Assembly (NCBI GenBank): GCA_023362775.1
Contig: JALMGJ010000011.1
Location: 23,238,001 to 23,302,000 of the forward strand
Length of the DNA: 64,000 nt
Reading direction: 5' to 3'
Source of the DNA: Charina bottae
Lineage: Eukaryota; Chordata; Lepidosauria; Squamata; Charinaidae
Made by a program: the position numbers and the translations under genes. Numbering within the stretch: position 1 is the first letter of the stretch; the number at the start of each line of letters is the position of its first letter. The notes under the pieces were generated by a model. The model did no database searches, was not told the origin of the DNA, and saw only the letters and a list, made by a program, of their open reading frames with translations. Positions 25,695 through 41,604 of the stretch are shown piece after piece.

Positions 25695-26070
25695 CAGAGC
25701 TTTCCAAACTGTGTGTCGCGACACAAAAGTGTGTCGCCTGCGGGGCCCAGATGTGTCGCGTCAAAACCTAGAAGCGCTGATGGCACGCCACCAGGCCATC
25801 AGCGCTTCCGGGTTTTCCCGCGGTGACACACCAACGGCGGCGTGCAAAAATCTGAAAGCACCGCAGTCACGGTGGCGCTTCCGGGTTTTCCCGTGGCGAC
25901 ACACGAAAATCCGAAAGCGCCGCAGCCACGGCGGCGCGCAAAAACTGAAAGCGGCAGCAGCGCTTCCGGGTTTTTGCGCGCCGCCGCAACAGCGGCACTT
26001 CTGGGTTTTCCCGCGGCGACACCCCAACGGCGGTTGGGGTGTCGCCGCGGGAAAACTTTGGAAAGCCCTG
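25695..26070. mobile_element. hAT MITE with GC-rich palindromic interior
   Basis: Ends CAGAGCTTTCCAAACTGTG and TTTGGAAAGCCCTG. The interior holds several copies of a GCGCTTCCGGGTTTTCCCGC-type motif in both orientations. The flanking 8-mers match poorly. Confidence 0.8.
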
Positions 26071-26164
26071 TATTAAGTGTTTAGTGTGAAGGGAGGGACA
26101 ATGTCTTTTAAACAGGCAGTCCCATTTTATGAACATTTAGACATAATTCCTATCAATTTCACTT

Positions 26165-26520
26165 GAATAATTTCATCTGACGGGGTCCAAAAGGCGGGCC
26201 TTCTCTGCAGTAGCGCCCGCCCTTTGGAATATTCTGCCCCCGGAGGTGAGGCGGGCCCCTTCGCTCCCGGCCTTCCGGAAGAATCTGAAGACCTGGCTCT
26301 GCCATCTTGCTTGGGATGAGAGGGGTAACAGTTCCTCCTGGGGGTGACTTGCGCCGTAGAGCTCTCCCTACTGAATAAGACCTCACCATAATTGGATTTT
26401 ATATTTATTTATTTTTATAGTAATTGTTTAGTAGTAATTTTTATCTTTGTATGGTTTTAATTCTGGATTTTACTGTAAACCGCCCAGAGTCCCCCTTTTG
26501 GGGGAGATGGGAGGTGCTAT
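26165..26520 (+). mobile_element. LINE 3' end (CR1/L2-like)
   Basis: Remnants of a RRAFSAVAP-LWNILPPEVRRAP-LKTWLC type C-terminus, then a 3'UTR with AACCGCCCAGAGTCC. It leads directly into the AAAAT array. The clade is inferred from the motif style. Confidence 0.6.
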
Positions 26521-26766
26521 AAAATAAAATAAAATAATAAAATAAAATAAAATAAAATAAAATAAAATAAAATAAAATAAAATAAAATAAAATAAAATAA
26601 AATAAAAAAATAAAATTAAATTAAATTAAAATAAAATAATAAAAAATAAAATAAAATAAAATAAAATAAAATAAAATAAAATAAAAATAAAATAAAATAA
26701 TAAAAAATAATAAAAAATAATAAAATAAAATAAAATAAAATAAAATAAAATAAAATAAAATAAAAT
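26519..26766 (+). repeat. (AAAAT)n microsatellite
   Basis: About 248 bp of AAAAT pentamers with a few AAT, AAATT and A-run interruptions, probably grown from the tail of the preceding LINE. Confidence 0.95.
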
Positions 26767-26861
26767 AGCCAGGGGCTATCAATGTAAGAGATAGAAGCCA
26801 AACACTTATTGTTGGGGTGGCCAGCTATAGACCTCTGGAAAGTTCACAAGTATAAAACAGA

Positions 26862-27345
26862 AGCAGTGTGCTGTAGTGGTTAAGGCATTGGGCTAAGGAG
26901 ATGTGGGTTCAAGTTCACTCTTGGCCATGGAAACTCACTGGCTGTCAGCCTTCCCAGGTAGACCAGACAGGAAACACGACCAGATGAACTAATTTGACTT
27001 TATTGTAAGGCTCCATTAACAGAACCTTGCAAGTCTGAAAGTACAAATCTCCCGCCATCAACTTTACAGCCTGAGAAATTAGGGAGGGTCCCTTCTGAGC
27101 CTCTTGCTCCACCCATTATGAAGCTGCAGGCCATACTCTCTCTTATCTGATTGTTCCCTAGGCAGCATCTCTTTGCCCGTCTCCCAAGGTCTTTCCCACA
27201 TACCATTACACTGTCTGACTGTGGGCCAGTAACACACCCTCAGTCCAACCTTCCTCACAGGGTTGTTGCAATGGAGGGAACTTGGAGGAAACTGCATATG
27301 CTGCCTTGAGCCCCTGGAACTTGAGGATGGGCTATAAATGTTTTT
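26862..27345 (+). mobile_element. tRNA SINE interrupted by a solo LTR
   Basis: The head TGTAGTGGTTAAGGCATTGG and B box GGGTTCAAGTTC end near 26942. The body resumes at 27211 with CTGTGGGCCAGTAACAC and the CACAGGGTTGTTGCAATGG tail. Confidence 0.65.
26943..27210 (-). mobile_element. Probable solo LTR of an endogenous retroelement
   Basis: A 268-bp insertion within a SINE. On the minus strand it begins TGTAATGG, ends GGCTGACA (TG...CA), and has AATAAA about 60 nt before its end. Flanking 5-mers CTGGC and CTGTC could be a one-mismatch target duplication. No internal coding region is seen, so the retroelement class is not determined. Confidence 0.5.
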
Positions 27346-28979
27346 ATATCCGCTAGTCCAGAGGTCGGCAACCTACATATCTTAAAGCCACAGGCCATGT
27401 CTGTGAGTGGAAAGCAGGCCACTCTCTCCCTCTCTCTTGGGCAAATACACTGGCACTTGGGAGGATTCTGCGGGGCAAACCATAGAGATGCATTTCTTTC
27501 TTAGGGGAAAGAAAGGGAGGCATGGCCAAAGGGAAAAATGTGTCAAAATCTGTGTCATTGCAAACTAAGCACCTTTAGTATGGGCATTAACACCTCATGT
27601 TGTTAAGGGGGGGGGGGCTGGATTGTGACACTGTGCCCACCATCTTGCAGATCTTGACCCCTCTCCCAATGGATGTTCCTGTGATACAATCCATTTTTAT
27701 GCCACTTCAGGACCTAACATCTCTTCCTCAACATGCAACCAGAATCCACATCTCATCTTCATTTGATTGGGTGCATATAGCATGCTAGGCCACAAGCAAG
27801 CAAACTTCCTTAGGAAGTTACTGGCCTTTGGCCATAATAAAAAATTCATTTATTCACATCCTTAGATATTGTGTAAACCCACTACAAACCCACTTCTTTC
27901 CCTTCTCCTTATTTCTGGGAGGCAACAAAACAAAGACTTTAATTTCCTCTTTTCACATGTCCATTACAGATCTGATTATTTCACAATAACTCATCATGGG
28001 TTTAATGTTGTCATCTTTAAGAAAACAAGTCAGGCAGGGGAAAAAGTACACTATTGTAAATGGACAGCTTAGTCACATGATACAGGGACAGATAAGCTTA
28101 AAAGGAATCCAGGCTATATGACAGCTTCCCCCATATGGTGCCTCCCACCATTTGCAGAATTCTCAGCCAACAATCGCAGGGCACACAAGCTGGGAACTGT
28201 AGCGCGGCACCTCTGGAGGGCACCAGGAGAAGAAAGGGTGCTCTGAAATAAGGCATCAATAAGATGAGTTTGAAACTGACCAAGAGGAGGGAGGTGGGAA
28301 CAAGCATCTGTCTTGCTTCTCTATTCGCCTGTTAAGGACTCCGTGTTCCGCACAGTTTCTGCCGAGGTCATGATCATGTGGCCTGTGCATGACAGTGTGC
28401 AGAGGTAACTTAGAGATCTTGTACTGAAGGAAATGGAAAAGTTAGAAGACAAAAACCTGTACTATACATTCTAATGTGAGAAGAGAAATAAATAGTTATA
28501 CTTTGGTTCATCTTCATCACAGCTGCTCAAGATGTCTAAAAAATGCATCCACAACACCCAAAGAAACTGGCAAATAAATAAATGTAATAGAGACAAAAAG
28601 TTGTTTTGGTGGGATACAACTGAGCAGATAGACTATATTTTTTCAGCATAAATTTGCAATTGTCTATAATTACATGTGGTTAAGCATTCCAATCTACTGA
28701 AAATGAGAACGAGTGGAAAAATCTACCAGACACCTGTCTTTGGTAAGATGCTACAAAGGTGGAAATTTCCATTTTCAGTGTAAAAGTGGCTGAGTGCACA
28801 CATCCCCTTTTGTTTAATTTTTATTCCTATAATCTACAAAAAAAGAGAGGAAAAGACAAATACAGCAAAATAGGGAAAAAAAGTATGAAAAAGTGAAAAA
28901 AATCCCAAACAACAACAAAAAACAAAAGAACCCAATAAAATTATAAGCAACTCAGTTTTTAAACAACAAATTAAAGCTT
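27346..28979. other. Unassigned DNA
   Basis: A hAT-like terminus CAGAGGTCGGCAACC at about 27359 has no visible partner. The rest is unassigned. Confidence 0.5.
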
Positions 28980-29420
28980 TGTTGTTGTTTATTCGTTCAG
29001 TCGCTTCCGACTCTTCGTGACTTCATGGACCAGCCCACGCCAGAGCTTCCTGTTGGCCGTCACCATCCCAAGCTCCCCCATGGTTGAGTCTGTCACCTCC
29101 AGAATATCATCCATCCATCTTGCCCTTGGTCGGCCCCTCTTCCTTTTGCCTTCCACTTTTCCTAGCATCAGCTTCTTCTCCAGGGTATCCTGTCTTCTCA
29201 TTATGTGGCCAAAGTACTTCAGTTTTGCCTTTAATATCATTCCCTCAAGTGAGCAGTCTGGCTTGATTTCCTGGAGTATGGACCGGTTTGATCTTCTTGC
29301 AGTCCAAGGCACTCTCAGAATTTTCCTCCAACACCACAGTTCAAAAGCATCGATCTTCCTTCGCTCAGCCTTCCTTATGGTCCAGCTCTTGCAGCCATAG
29401 GGAATACAGATTGCCAACAC
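28980..29420 (-). mobile_element. RTE/BovB-like LINE 3' end, divergent lineage
   Basis: Encodes an uninterrupted 143-residue C-terminal part of ORF2 (SWTIRKAERRKIDAFELWCW, FGHIMRRQDTLEKKLMLGKV, KSRKRLNE). It differs from the other copies at many positions, so it belongs to a separate subfamily. Confidence 0.85.
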
Positions 29421-29654
29421 AGAACCATATTGATCAGTCTTTCCATTTAATTCATAAAGGACACATTCAAAGGCTTTCTAAATCTTTCAGTCATTAGCTT
29501 GCCAACCTAGTTTTAACTCAGTGTCACATATGTACCTGGTCGTTCCAGTTTATAATCCAGTTTATAATTCTGTGGAAATTATGGCTTGTTCAATAAACTA
29601 TGGTTAAAGAAATCACAGTTTAAACCTACCTAGGATAGAAACTTTATTTTTAAT

Positions 29655-29853
29655 TTGGGCAGTGTTGAGCTTCAGGGTTTAGTGACCGTGGTCTAGACAG
29701 CAAATTTTCTGATGTTTCGCTGGCAACTGTGGGTGGCATCTTCAGAGGCAAGGTGGTCTGCTCTGAAGATGCCACCCAGAGTTGCCAGTGAAATGGCAGT
29801 AAATTTGCTGTCTAGACCACGGTCACTAAACCCTGGAGCTCAACACTGCCCAA
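29655..29853. repeat. Foldback, 93-bp arms
   Basis: Near-perfect arms 29655-29747 and 29761-29853 with a 13-bp loop. The arm includes AGTGACCGTGGTCTAGACAG and GTGGCATCTTCAGAG. Confidence 0.9.
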
Positions 29854-29911
29854 CAGACGCTGGCTGTGAAAACCTACACCAGTGTGTATGTGTATGTGTA
29901 TATATGTTTAT

Positions 29912-30205
29912 AAAAAGGTAAAGGTACCCCCTGCACATTTGTGCAGTCGTGTCCGACTCTAGGGGCTGGTGCTCATCTCCGTTTGTTAGCCGAAGAGCCA
30001 GCGTTGTCCGAAGACGCTTCCGCGGTCATGTGGCCGGCATGACATGCGCGGAACGCTGTTACCTACCCACCGAAGTGGTACCTATTAATCTACTTGCATT
30101 TGTATGCTTTCGAATTGCTAGGTTGGCAAGAGCTGGGGCGAGTGCGGGAGCTCACTCCGTCACGCGGGGCTAGGGATTCGAACCTCCGAACTTGCGATCT
30201 TCCGA
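29912..30205 (-). mobile_element. tRNA-derived SINE, head-truncated
   Basis: A reverse copy ending within the tRNA head. It is followed after about 53 bp by a plus-strand copy, forming an inverted pair. Confidence 0.84.
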
Positions 30206-30258
30206 GCTAATGCTTGAGGTGCAAAGCTTATTTTTGTTAGGAAACTATACATAGCGTA

Positions 30259-30376
30259 GAGGCGTGGTGGCTCAGTGGGTAACACGCCAGGCTTGTCGAT
30301 CAGAAGATCGCAAGTTCGAATCCCTAGCCCTGCGTGTGGAGTGAGCACTGCACAAATGTGCGGGGGGTACCTTTAC
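30259..30376 (+). mobile_element. tRNA-derived SINE, internally deleted
   Basis: The head, A box and B box GTTCGAATCCC are joined directly to the GCACAAATGTGCGGGGGG tail. Most of the body is missing. Confidence 0.82.
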
Positions 30377-31745
30377 CTTATACATAGCGTATTATCAATA
30401 ATGTAATACATAACCCTAACCCCCACAATACTTGGGAAACATTCCAAACCATCTGTCATTAATGTGATCCCATGTTGTATGTGGATCTAGAATTCTTCTA
30501 TTTTTCTTATTTGACCCTTCACCACATCCAGCTCAATTGGGGTTACACTGATAGACCCAGCTGGTGGGACGATGACTCTATGGAAAAGGGGTAGTCTAGT
30601 TTTGCTAAAAATACAATATCTTTGGACCCCCACCTCTCTGTACCATCCCAGCACGTTCTTTTTTGAGACCAAGGATTCATGGACAGAACAGCCTCAAGGC
30701 CTCATGGAGAACAGGAACAAAGTATTTTTTTTGCTGAATCATCCTGAGGTTTCTTCTTTGGGGTCAGGTTGTGTAGCTCTTTTTGCTGAGTCACTTTAAT
30801 GAGGGATGAAGTACACAGAGGGGAGGGGGTGAATATGAAACCCAAAGCCATTGAACTTCTTTTCCAGATAACACTGTTTTTTTTAAAATATATTATCAGT
30901 GGCGTGACTAGCATTTTTTTTTAATATCACGGATGGGCTTAAGGATCTTATGGGCCACCCCCTTCGAAAAAGTACCATTTTGTTTTGGGATAATGCAATA
31001 TGAATTTTTAAAAAATCAAACAAGCATTTGCAACTAGCTATTGTTAATCATATATTGAAAAAAAGAAAGAAAGGATATTGTGAAGAAAAGGATCAGCACC
31101 AGCATGGCCTGGTATGCCCTTTGCTGATTCACACAGCACACTAATCCTTTAATCGGAGTTAGTAAAATTAAAGATGCTAAAGATGTTTCTGAGCCAAACC
31201 TGACTCCTGGGGACAATGGATACGTCCATGTCATTACCTTAGCAACAATTTGGAAGTGGTTTGCCACTGAAGAGAATTTTTTCAGCTACCCAGCCTACCC
31301 TTCAGCTTGGGGATCTCCTGGTGGTCTCCCATCTACCATCCAGGCTTCACTCAATTGAGCCTCCGCCCAGCCCGAGGGCTGCTACCTACTGAGACCAAAG
31401 GCGACCTACCCGATTCTATCCTGGCTAGTCTAGAGTGTTGTGCAAACCAGCCTCTCTGGATTGCGCCCTCCTAGTTAGGATCAGCCCTAATTAACGCCAT
31501 TACTGTAGTCATTTGCTCATCGTATTCAACAGAAGGCACCCCTTGATAACACTTTCAGGACTCCGGAGCTGAGAACGAAGCCCAAGGCCCGCTCGGAACC
31601 ACCGCTCTGCGCTCGAGTTCACGCAAACCCACCCCGCCCCCGGCAGCCCGCCCGACTAGCAGCCCCCTCCTCGCGAGCCCGGGGGGCGGAGCCCCGCGTT
31701 TGCACTCGGCGCGGAGGGAGGGTTTCGGAAGAGCCTCCGGCTGCC
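30377..31745. other. FTL upstream region
   Basis: Unassigned except for the ARE-like motif at 30784. GC content rises from about 31560 into the FTL promoter, with GC boxes near 31680. Confidence 0.55.
30784..30793. promoter_or_regulatory. FTL: MARE/ARE-like motif upstream of FTL
   Basis: TGCTGAGTCA reads TGACTCAGCA on the minus strand, a full match to the TGACNNNGC antioxidant element bound by NRF2-small Maf. It lies about 1.0 kb before the inferred FTL start. Mammalian FTL is NRF2-inducible through an upstream element; function here is inferred. Confidence 0.4.
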
Positions 31746-31753
31746 TATAAAAG
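31746..31753 (+). promoter_or_regulatory. FTL: TATA box, FTL
   Basis: TATAAAAG lies 160 bp before the ATG and about 78 bp before the IRE loop, so transcription should start near 31776. A GC-rich stretch lies just upstream. Confidence 0.78.
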
Positions 31754-31807
31754 CCTCCCTCTGGGCTGTTCGCGCTCAGTCCGGACCTCGCTTTTGGCTT
31801 TCGTTCC

Positions 31808-31846
31808 TTCGCTCTTGCTTCAACAGTGCTTGAACGGAGCAGGGTC
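31808..31846 (+). promoter_or_regulatory. FTL: Iron-responsive element (IRE), FTL 5'UTR
   Basis: Loop CAGTGC (31824-31829) sits on stem TTCAA (31819-31823) with TTGAA (31830-31834), with the unpaired C at 31818. The 28-nt core 31813-31840 differs from the ferritin 1 IRE at one base, the variable sixth loop position. Confidence 0.93.
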
Positions 31847-31905
31847 GCAGCCACCCCATCCTTAAGTCCTTTTGCCAGCCAGTCCAACCAACCTCGACTT
31901 GCACC

Positions 31906-36485
<4,580 letters not shown>

Positions 36486-36614
36486 GCCTAGAGGTATTGA
36501 CTCCTCCCAGCTCCTACAGCCTTAAGTGTGTTAAAAGCTGGCTGCTCCATAAATATGGCCTCTGTACCCCTGTCCGTTTGGGGGGGGGAGGAGCTGAGTC
36601 TGTAACTGGCATTA

Positions 36615-36620
36615 AATAAA
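36615..36620 (+). promoter_or_regulatory. FTL: Polyadenylation signal, FTL
   Basis: AATAAA lies 130 nt after the stop. An antisense BovB fragment begins about 25 bp further on, so the cleavage site is probably at or next to the insertion. Confidence 0.8.
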
Positions 36621-36645
36621 CTTGGCATTAAGCACTACATCCTGT

Positions 36646-37430
36646 TTTGTTGTTCAGTCGTTTAGTCGTGTCCGGCGCTTCGTGACCTCATGGACCATAG
36701 CACGCCAGGCCTTCCTGTCCTCCACTGTCTCCCGGAGTTTGCTCAGATTCATGTTCGTTACATCGGTGATGCTATCTAACCATCTCATCCTCTGCCGTCC
36801 CCTTCTCCTTTTGCCTTCAGTCTTTCCCAGCATCAGGATCTTTTCCAGTGAGTCCTCTCTTCACATTAGGTGGCCAAAGTATTTGAGCTTCAGCTTCAGC
36901 ATCTGTCCTTCCAATGAGCAGTCAGGGTTGATTTCCTTTAGGATTGACTAGTTTGACCTCCTTGCAGTCCAAGGGACTCTCAAGAGTCTTCTCCAGCACC
37001 ACAGTTCGAAAGCATCAATTCTTTGGCGCTCAGCCTTCCTTATGGTCCAACTCTCACAGCCATACATTACTACTGGAAAAAACATAGCTTTAACTATACG
37101 GACCTTTGTCAGCAAGGTGATGTCTCTGCTTTTTAATATGCTGTCTAGGTTTGCCATAGCTTTCCTCCCAAGGAGCAAGTGACTTTTAATTTCATGGCTG
37201 CAGTCACCGTCTGCGGTGATCTTGAAGCCCAAGAAAATAAAATCTGTCACTGCTTCCATTTCTTCCCCTTCTATTTGCCAGGAAGTGATGGGACCAGATG
37301 CCATGATCTGGGTTTTTTTTAATGTTGAGTTTCAAGCCAGCTTTTGCACTCTCCTCTTTCACCCTCATCAAGAGGTTCTTTAGTTCCTCTTCACTTTCTG
37401 CCATTAGGGTGGTATCGTCTGCATATCTGT
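36646..37430 (-). mobile_element. BovB LINE fragment antisense to FTL, broken ORF2
   Basis: About 785 bp running from the RT catalytic YADD (37414-37425) through MYGCESWTIRKAERQR and WCWRRLLRVPWTARRSN to the 3' end. It has at least one frameshift and in-frame stops. It begins just past the FTL polyadenylation signal. Confidence 0.87.
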
Positions 37431-38019
37431 ATGCACATACACATCCTGTGCATGTGTATATAATTGGGAGAATGGTACAATAGATAGACCTGTCCTGCTT
37501 AATGGTTTGGAGACTGTTGTATTAAATTAGAGCAAAGATTTGTTTAATCCAGCATTCAGTCACAAATAGTGACCAACTAACACATGTAACCAGCATGAAC
37601 ATGAGTCAAACATGGAATGCTCCTAACATAAACTTCATTTGCTGCTAACGGAAAGATTTGAGATACTAGCCATGTGGAATTGGAAGTTCTAGGAAAGGAA
37701 CTGCAGAAAAAAAATTGATAGGTCTCTGTCACACACGTGGGTAGGACAATTTTTTTCTGGCTTTTAGTGGGGATTTTAAGCTTGTTTCACTTATTATGGG
37801 GTCTGTACACTGCAACTGGTCAGAAGGGATCCAGTTGCCGACTTAGTGCAGAATCTGGACCTGTAGTCGGCAATAGAGAAGGTGCCCACACAGGAAGGCT
37901 GCATGGTGGTGGTTTGCTACTTGCAGTATCCATGCTTGTTGGACTTTGCAAATTCTCTCCCAACTCGGCTTATCTAATGGGAACTGTCCTTATTCCAGAA
38001 TTTGAAATTATTATTATTA

Positions 38020-38405
38020 TTCAGATTTATCACCGCCCATCTCTACAGCAGTAGACTCTGGGCGGTTTACAATAATATTATAAAAATTAAAACCTATACA
38101 TCTAAAATACAATATAATAATAAATAGAAAAATCCAGAGGATGGTGAGATCTTAAAAAGGAGGATATTACTAAGCTAACCACCCCCAGGAGGAACTATTA
38201 CTTCCTTCGTCCCAAGCAAGGCGGCAGAACCAGGTCTTTAAAGACCTCCGGAAGGCCAGGAGCGAGGGCGCCCGCCTCGCCTCTGGGGGCAAGATATTGC
38301 ACAGGGTGGGTGCTACCGCAGAGAAGGCACGCCTCCTGGACCCCGCTAGATGGAATTCTTTTACTGATGGGGTCCGAAGCATGCCCTCCCTGCATGACCG
38401 GGTGG
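38020..38405 (-). mobile_element. LINE 3' end (CR1/L2-like)
   Basis: Minus-strand reading gives RRRAFSAVAPTLCNILPP and LLAFRRSLKTWFCRLAWDE. The 3'UTR with AAACCGCCCAGAGTC-like sequence lies at the low-coordinate end. Confidence 0.65.
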
Positions 38406-41295
38406 GGCGGGTAGATGTGGTCCCTCAGGTACCCTACCATAATGAAGTTTAAAGTTTCGGTATGTGTTGATTTTAAACGGGGGCAAGTAAGTTTTGAGCC
38501 AAAGCGTTAAGTATATAGGACTATGTGCTCGTAATTGCCCTATCTGCATGTACTAAGAAAAAGTTAATGCAGTCCTCAGAAAGCCAGTAATTGTGTACCG
38601 TGTCCTCAACTTAGCAAGATACTTGGGACTGGAGGTGACAGGCAGCACCTCCTTGAGCCAGCAGCATGAAAATCAATGGTGTAACTCTGAGACACACCCT
38701 TTTGAATCATCATCATGCATTCGTATGAAGTGGCGGCATTCCCAGTGCGGCCATCCGCAATCCAATGGGCTTTCTTTAGCATTTAGTGCTTATTGTTTGT
38801 GATCGTTGGCTAATTCTGCCTAGGACCATAAGGTGGTCCCAAGGATCTGAAAGCCAGCAGATTCAGAAGAACCGTTCTGCAGCACAAGGCGCACGCCCTA
38901 TTTTCCAAAACCATTTCCAAAGCAAATTTTATTTCGAAATCATTCAAGTTTGTCTTACACCCAGCTTTCTTCTTTATAGTTTGTTTTTCCACACAAGGGG
39001 CAGGGAGAAAAAGACACAAAAATTCAAGCATTTCTTTTAACATCCATAAATAAAAATCTGAGGTGGGGGAAGTTGGAGAAAAGAGAAAAGGGGCTTATGG
39101 CCCAATCTGGTGTACTTCTTCTACGCTAGAACCATGTCTCCCTTAGAGCCAAGTTGGCTGGGAATTTGGGGAGCTGCATCCCCAAATACCTGGTTCTTGT
39201 GCATGATTGCATCAAAGGATTGTGAGGAAGAGGAGGTTCACAAGTTTTTTTTTTTTTGTAAAAAATGATTTTCCTTATTGATAAATAAAGTTGGCAGGAG
39301 ATGCAGAACAGAAGGGCTTCTTGTGTACTTTGGCATTTGCTCTGCCTTTTGAGGTAGTTGCCTCTCGTGCTGGACGGGGTATTATCCACATACCAGCTAA
39401 CGAAGTCTTGCAGCCTCCAGGAGCACTTCCTCGCTGCATGTCTGCACTATAACACCTGCTTTGATCATCTACTATGTCATCCCTGGTGCAGGATCACACC
39501 GTTTTTGTACTGCGTCAGCAGAACCCTCGCCCCAAGTGCTACAGCGCATCATAGGGAGAGTTCAACAGCTCAGAGGCAACCAACTAAACCAATCTAGAGC
39601 ATCGATAGCCAGCATCATCATCCTGACAGAAACAGCACGGGGTTTTACCTGATGGGCAATGTGACTGGCCTTTTACTTTAGCCCGGAGCTCTTTCTCTCT
39701 CGCGTTAAGATGAAGGATGGATGCTGGAGAGCTGATGGATTTTAGACTGGCTTATACTCAGGGTGTGCTAGGCCATAACTCCCATTAAGCCTGATTGTGA
39801 GGTTGTACTCGCACATCTGGGGCATCCAACTTCGAAAGGTTGGACTAGCACTACTATAGTAGCCCTATTATTATTTTTCTTAAGCAAAGTGCATTTTAGA
39901 AGGCCCTCATCTAGCTTGTTCCAGAGGTTTTAAGCATGCAGTATTTCTGCTTGCCTTGACCCTGCTGTCGTCTTAAATTCATCACGGTCTGTGCAGAGTG
40001 AATAATATCACCCTTGGAATCATTCTAGAATGCTCTTGAGCGTCCACTGGGATAAATTCCTTAAGTTCCAAAGGCAGCTCTAGAAAACCACTAACTTTTT
40101 TTTTAGTCTGTTAAAAAAATTAGTTTCTCTATACCATGATAGAGCCACATAAGAGCAGTTTATGTGGCAAGGTGGTCCTAGGTTCCCTTGCACCGTAGAA
40201 TTCCATAAAAATGCACATTTGGATCCTTTGGACACTTTACAATACCCATCACTGAACCCTGACCATGTTGGCTGAGGATGATGGGAGTTGAAGCCCAGCA
40301 CATCTGGAGAACAACAGGCTGGAAAAGGTCAAGCAGGAAAGCTGCTTAATTTTCCCAGCCAGATCCTGTACCATGGGCACTTTTTCAGATCTTTCTACAC
40401 CTGCACATTTCAGAAGACCTGCTGTTAGTTAGAATTTGCTCTTTGCTCTAAATGGCTTTGCAAATTCCTTTCCAGAAACAGGCAGAGCAAACTGGCAAAC
40501 AGTCCCAAAGTATGAATTGAGATAGTCTGGATATATTGTAAAAGACCCACTTTTCCTTAAAAAAAAGGCTCTGTCTGAAGAAGAGCAGAGTCATGGCTTT
40601 TAAAGAAAACTTCCAAACTCCAAGCAATACACTGTCTTTCACAGACCTCCAGATCACTCTAAAATTCTGCTGACCACACTGTACATCCTCATGGGGCCTC
40701 TATGCCAACCATCTAGGGTTCCCAAATAAGATAATATTTAGATGTACTCATTTTATGAGCAGCCTTTAAAAGTCTGTTCTCTTTCTGACTCAATGAAACC
40801 TTCGGTAGTAGGGAAGGGAAGGCAACGTTAGGCCTCTCCTGTGTCCCTCTCACGAAGGCCTCCCATTTTCCCTTTTCTCCCATTATTATTGTTTTAAAAA
40901 ATGCAGCAAGGTTCTTAAGATCTAGAGACAAAACAGCAGCAGCAGATGGAGGGTGTTTGGGAGGAGGAAATCTGTGACCTCATCTGTTCTTCGTCCCGCT
41001 GGACACAAGGACGCACCTTGTGTTCCGCAAAAGAGCCGAAGGGTCACTTCCTGACCCGCTCGAGAGAAAGAGATTCTCCACCCTTTGCGTTATGTGATCC
41101 AGAGAAGACTCTCTTACTGGTCTTTAATTGAACTACGTCACGTGTGAGCCCCCACCACTTCTGTCTGGAACACCCTAGGACCTACACTCTAGGCTTACTT
41201 CAGAATGCAGCACTAGGAGACAAGCTGACCTCTTGAGGGTAGGGGGAGGCGTGGGAAAGAGCGGGCAGGCGAGTCAGAGCAACCCTCCTGCCCGC
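38406..41295. other. FTL-GYS1 intergenic region including the GYS1 3'UTR
   Basis: The GYS1 3'UTR must begin at 41295 and run downwards. The nearest minus-strand signals are ATTAAA (41123-41128) and AATAAA (38928-38933), and I cannot tell which is used. A worn MITE-like fragment (GATGGGAGTTGAAGCCCAGCACATCTGG) lies near 40280. Confidence 0.45.
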
Positions 41296-41604
41296 CTAAT
41301 TCTTCTCTTCGATCAGGGAGCTGGTGGGGCTGCTGAGGTCACTGGGGCTGCTGGGGAGGGTGGGGGTACTAGCATTGGAGGAAGTGCTTGCCTCACTAGA
41401 CCCCTTCTTGGGGCGCTTTCGCCACTCGGGGACTGGGCCCATCATGGCCGGGGGCTTGATGTTCTGCCTGTCCTTTTCTGCCTCTTCTTCCTCGTCGTAC
41501 CGTTCATCGTCCTCTTCGGTCTCGCTGTGATGGGGGCTGGAGTGGCGGGAGATGGAAGGAGACGGAGGCACCGAGGCAGGGCGCGGGTAGCGGAAGCCCT
41601 GAGC
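41296..41604 (-). CDS. GYS1: GYS1 exon 16, regulatory tail and stop
   Basis: One hundred and two codons plus TAG from Ala631. [19 protein letters not shown] keeps the GSK3 sites Ser641, 645, 649 and 653 and the CK2 priming site Ser657. An acidic DERYDEEEE stretch and a Ser/Thr-rich end [11 protein letters not shown] follow. The tail is 5 residues shorter than human overall, with a 9-residue deletion in the acidic part and a rearranged PKA-site region. Confidence 0.94.
   Translation of the reverse strand, partial: AQGFRYPRPASVPPSPSISRHSSPHHSETEEDDERYDEEEEAEKDRQNIKPPAMMGPVPEWRKRPKKGSSEASTSSNASTPTLPSSPSDLSSPTSSLIEEKN

Noticed and set aside
26616..26801. Phe/Tyr/Ile/Leu-rich minus-strand open frame
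   Set aside because: It is a translation of the AAAAT microsatellite.
28989..29420. A functional 143-residue protein gene
   Set aside because: The frame is intact, but it is the C-terminal tail of a truncated RTE/BovB ORF2 with no start region.
30400..30425. Telomere-like CCCTAACCC
   Set aside because: A single short ACCCTAACCCC occurrence is not an array.
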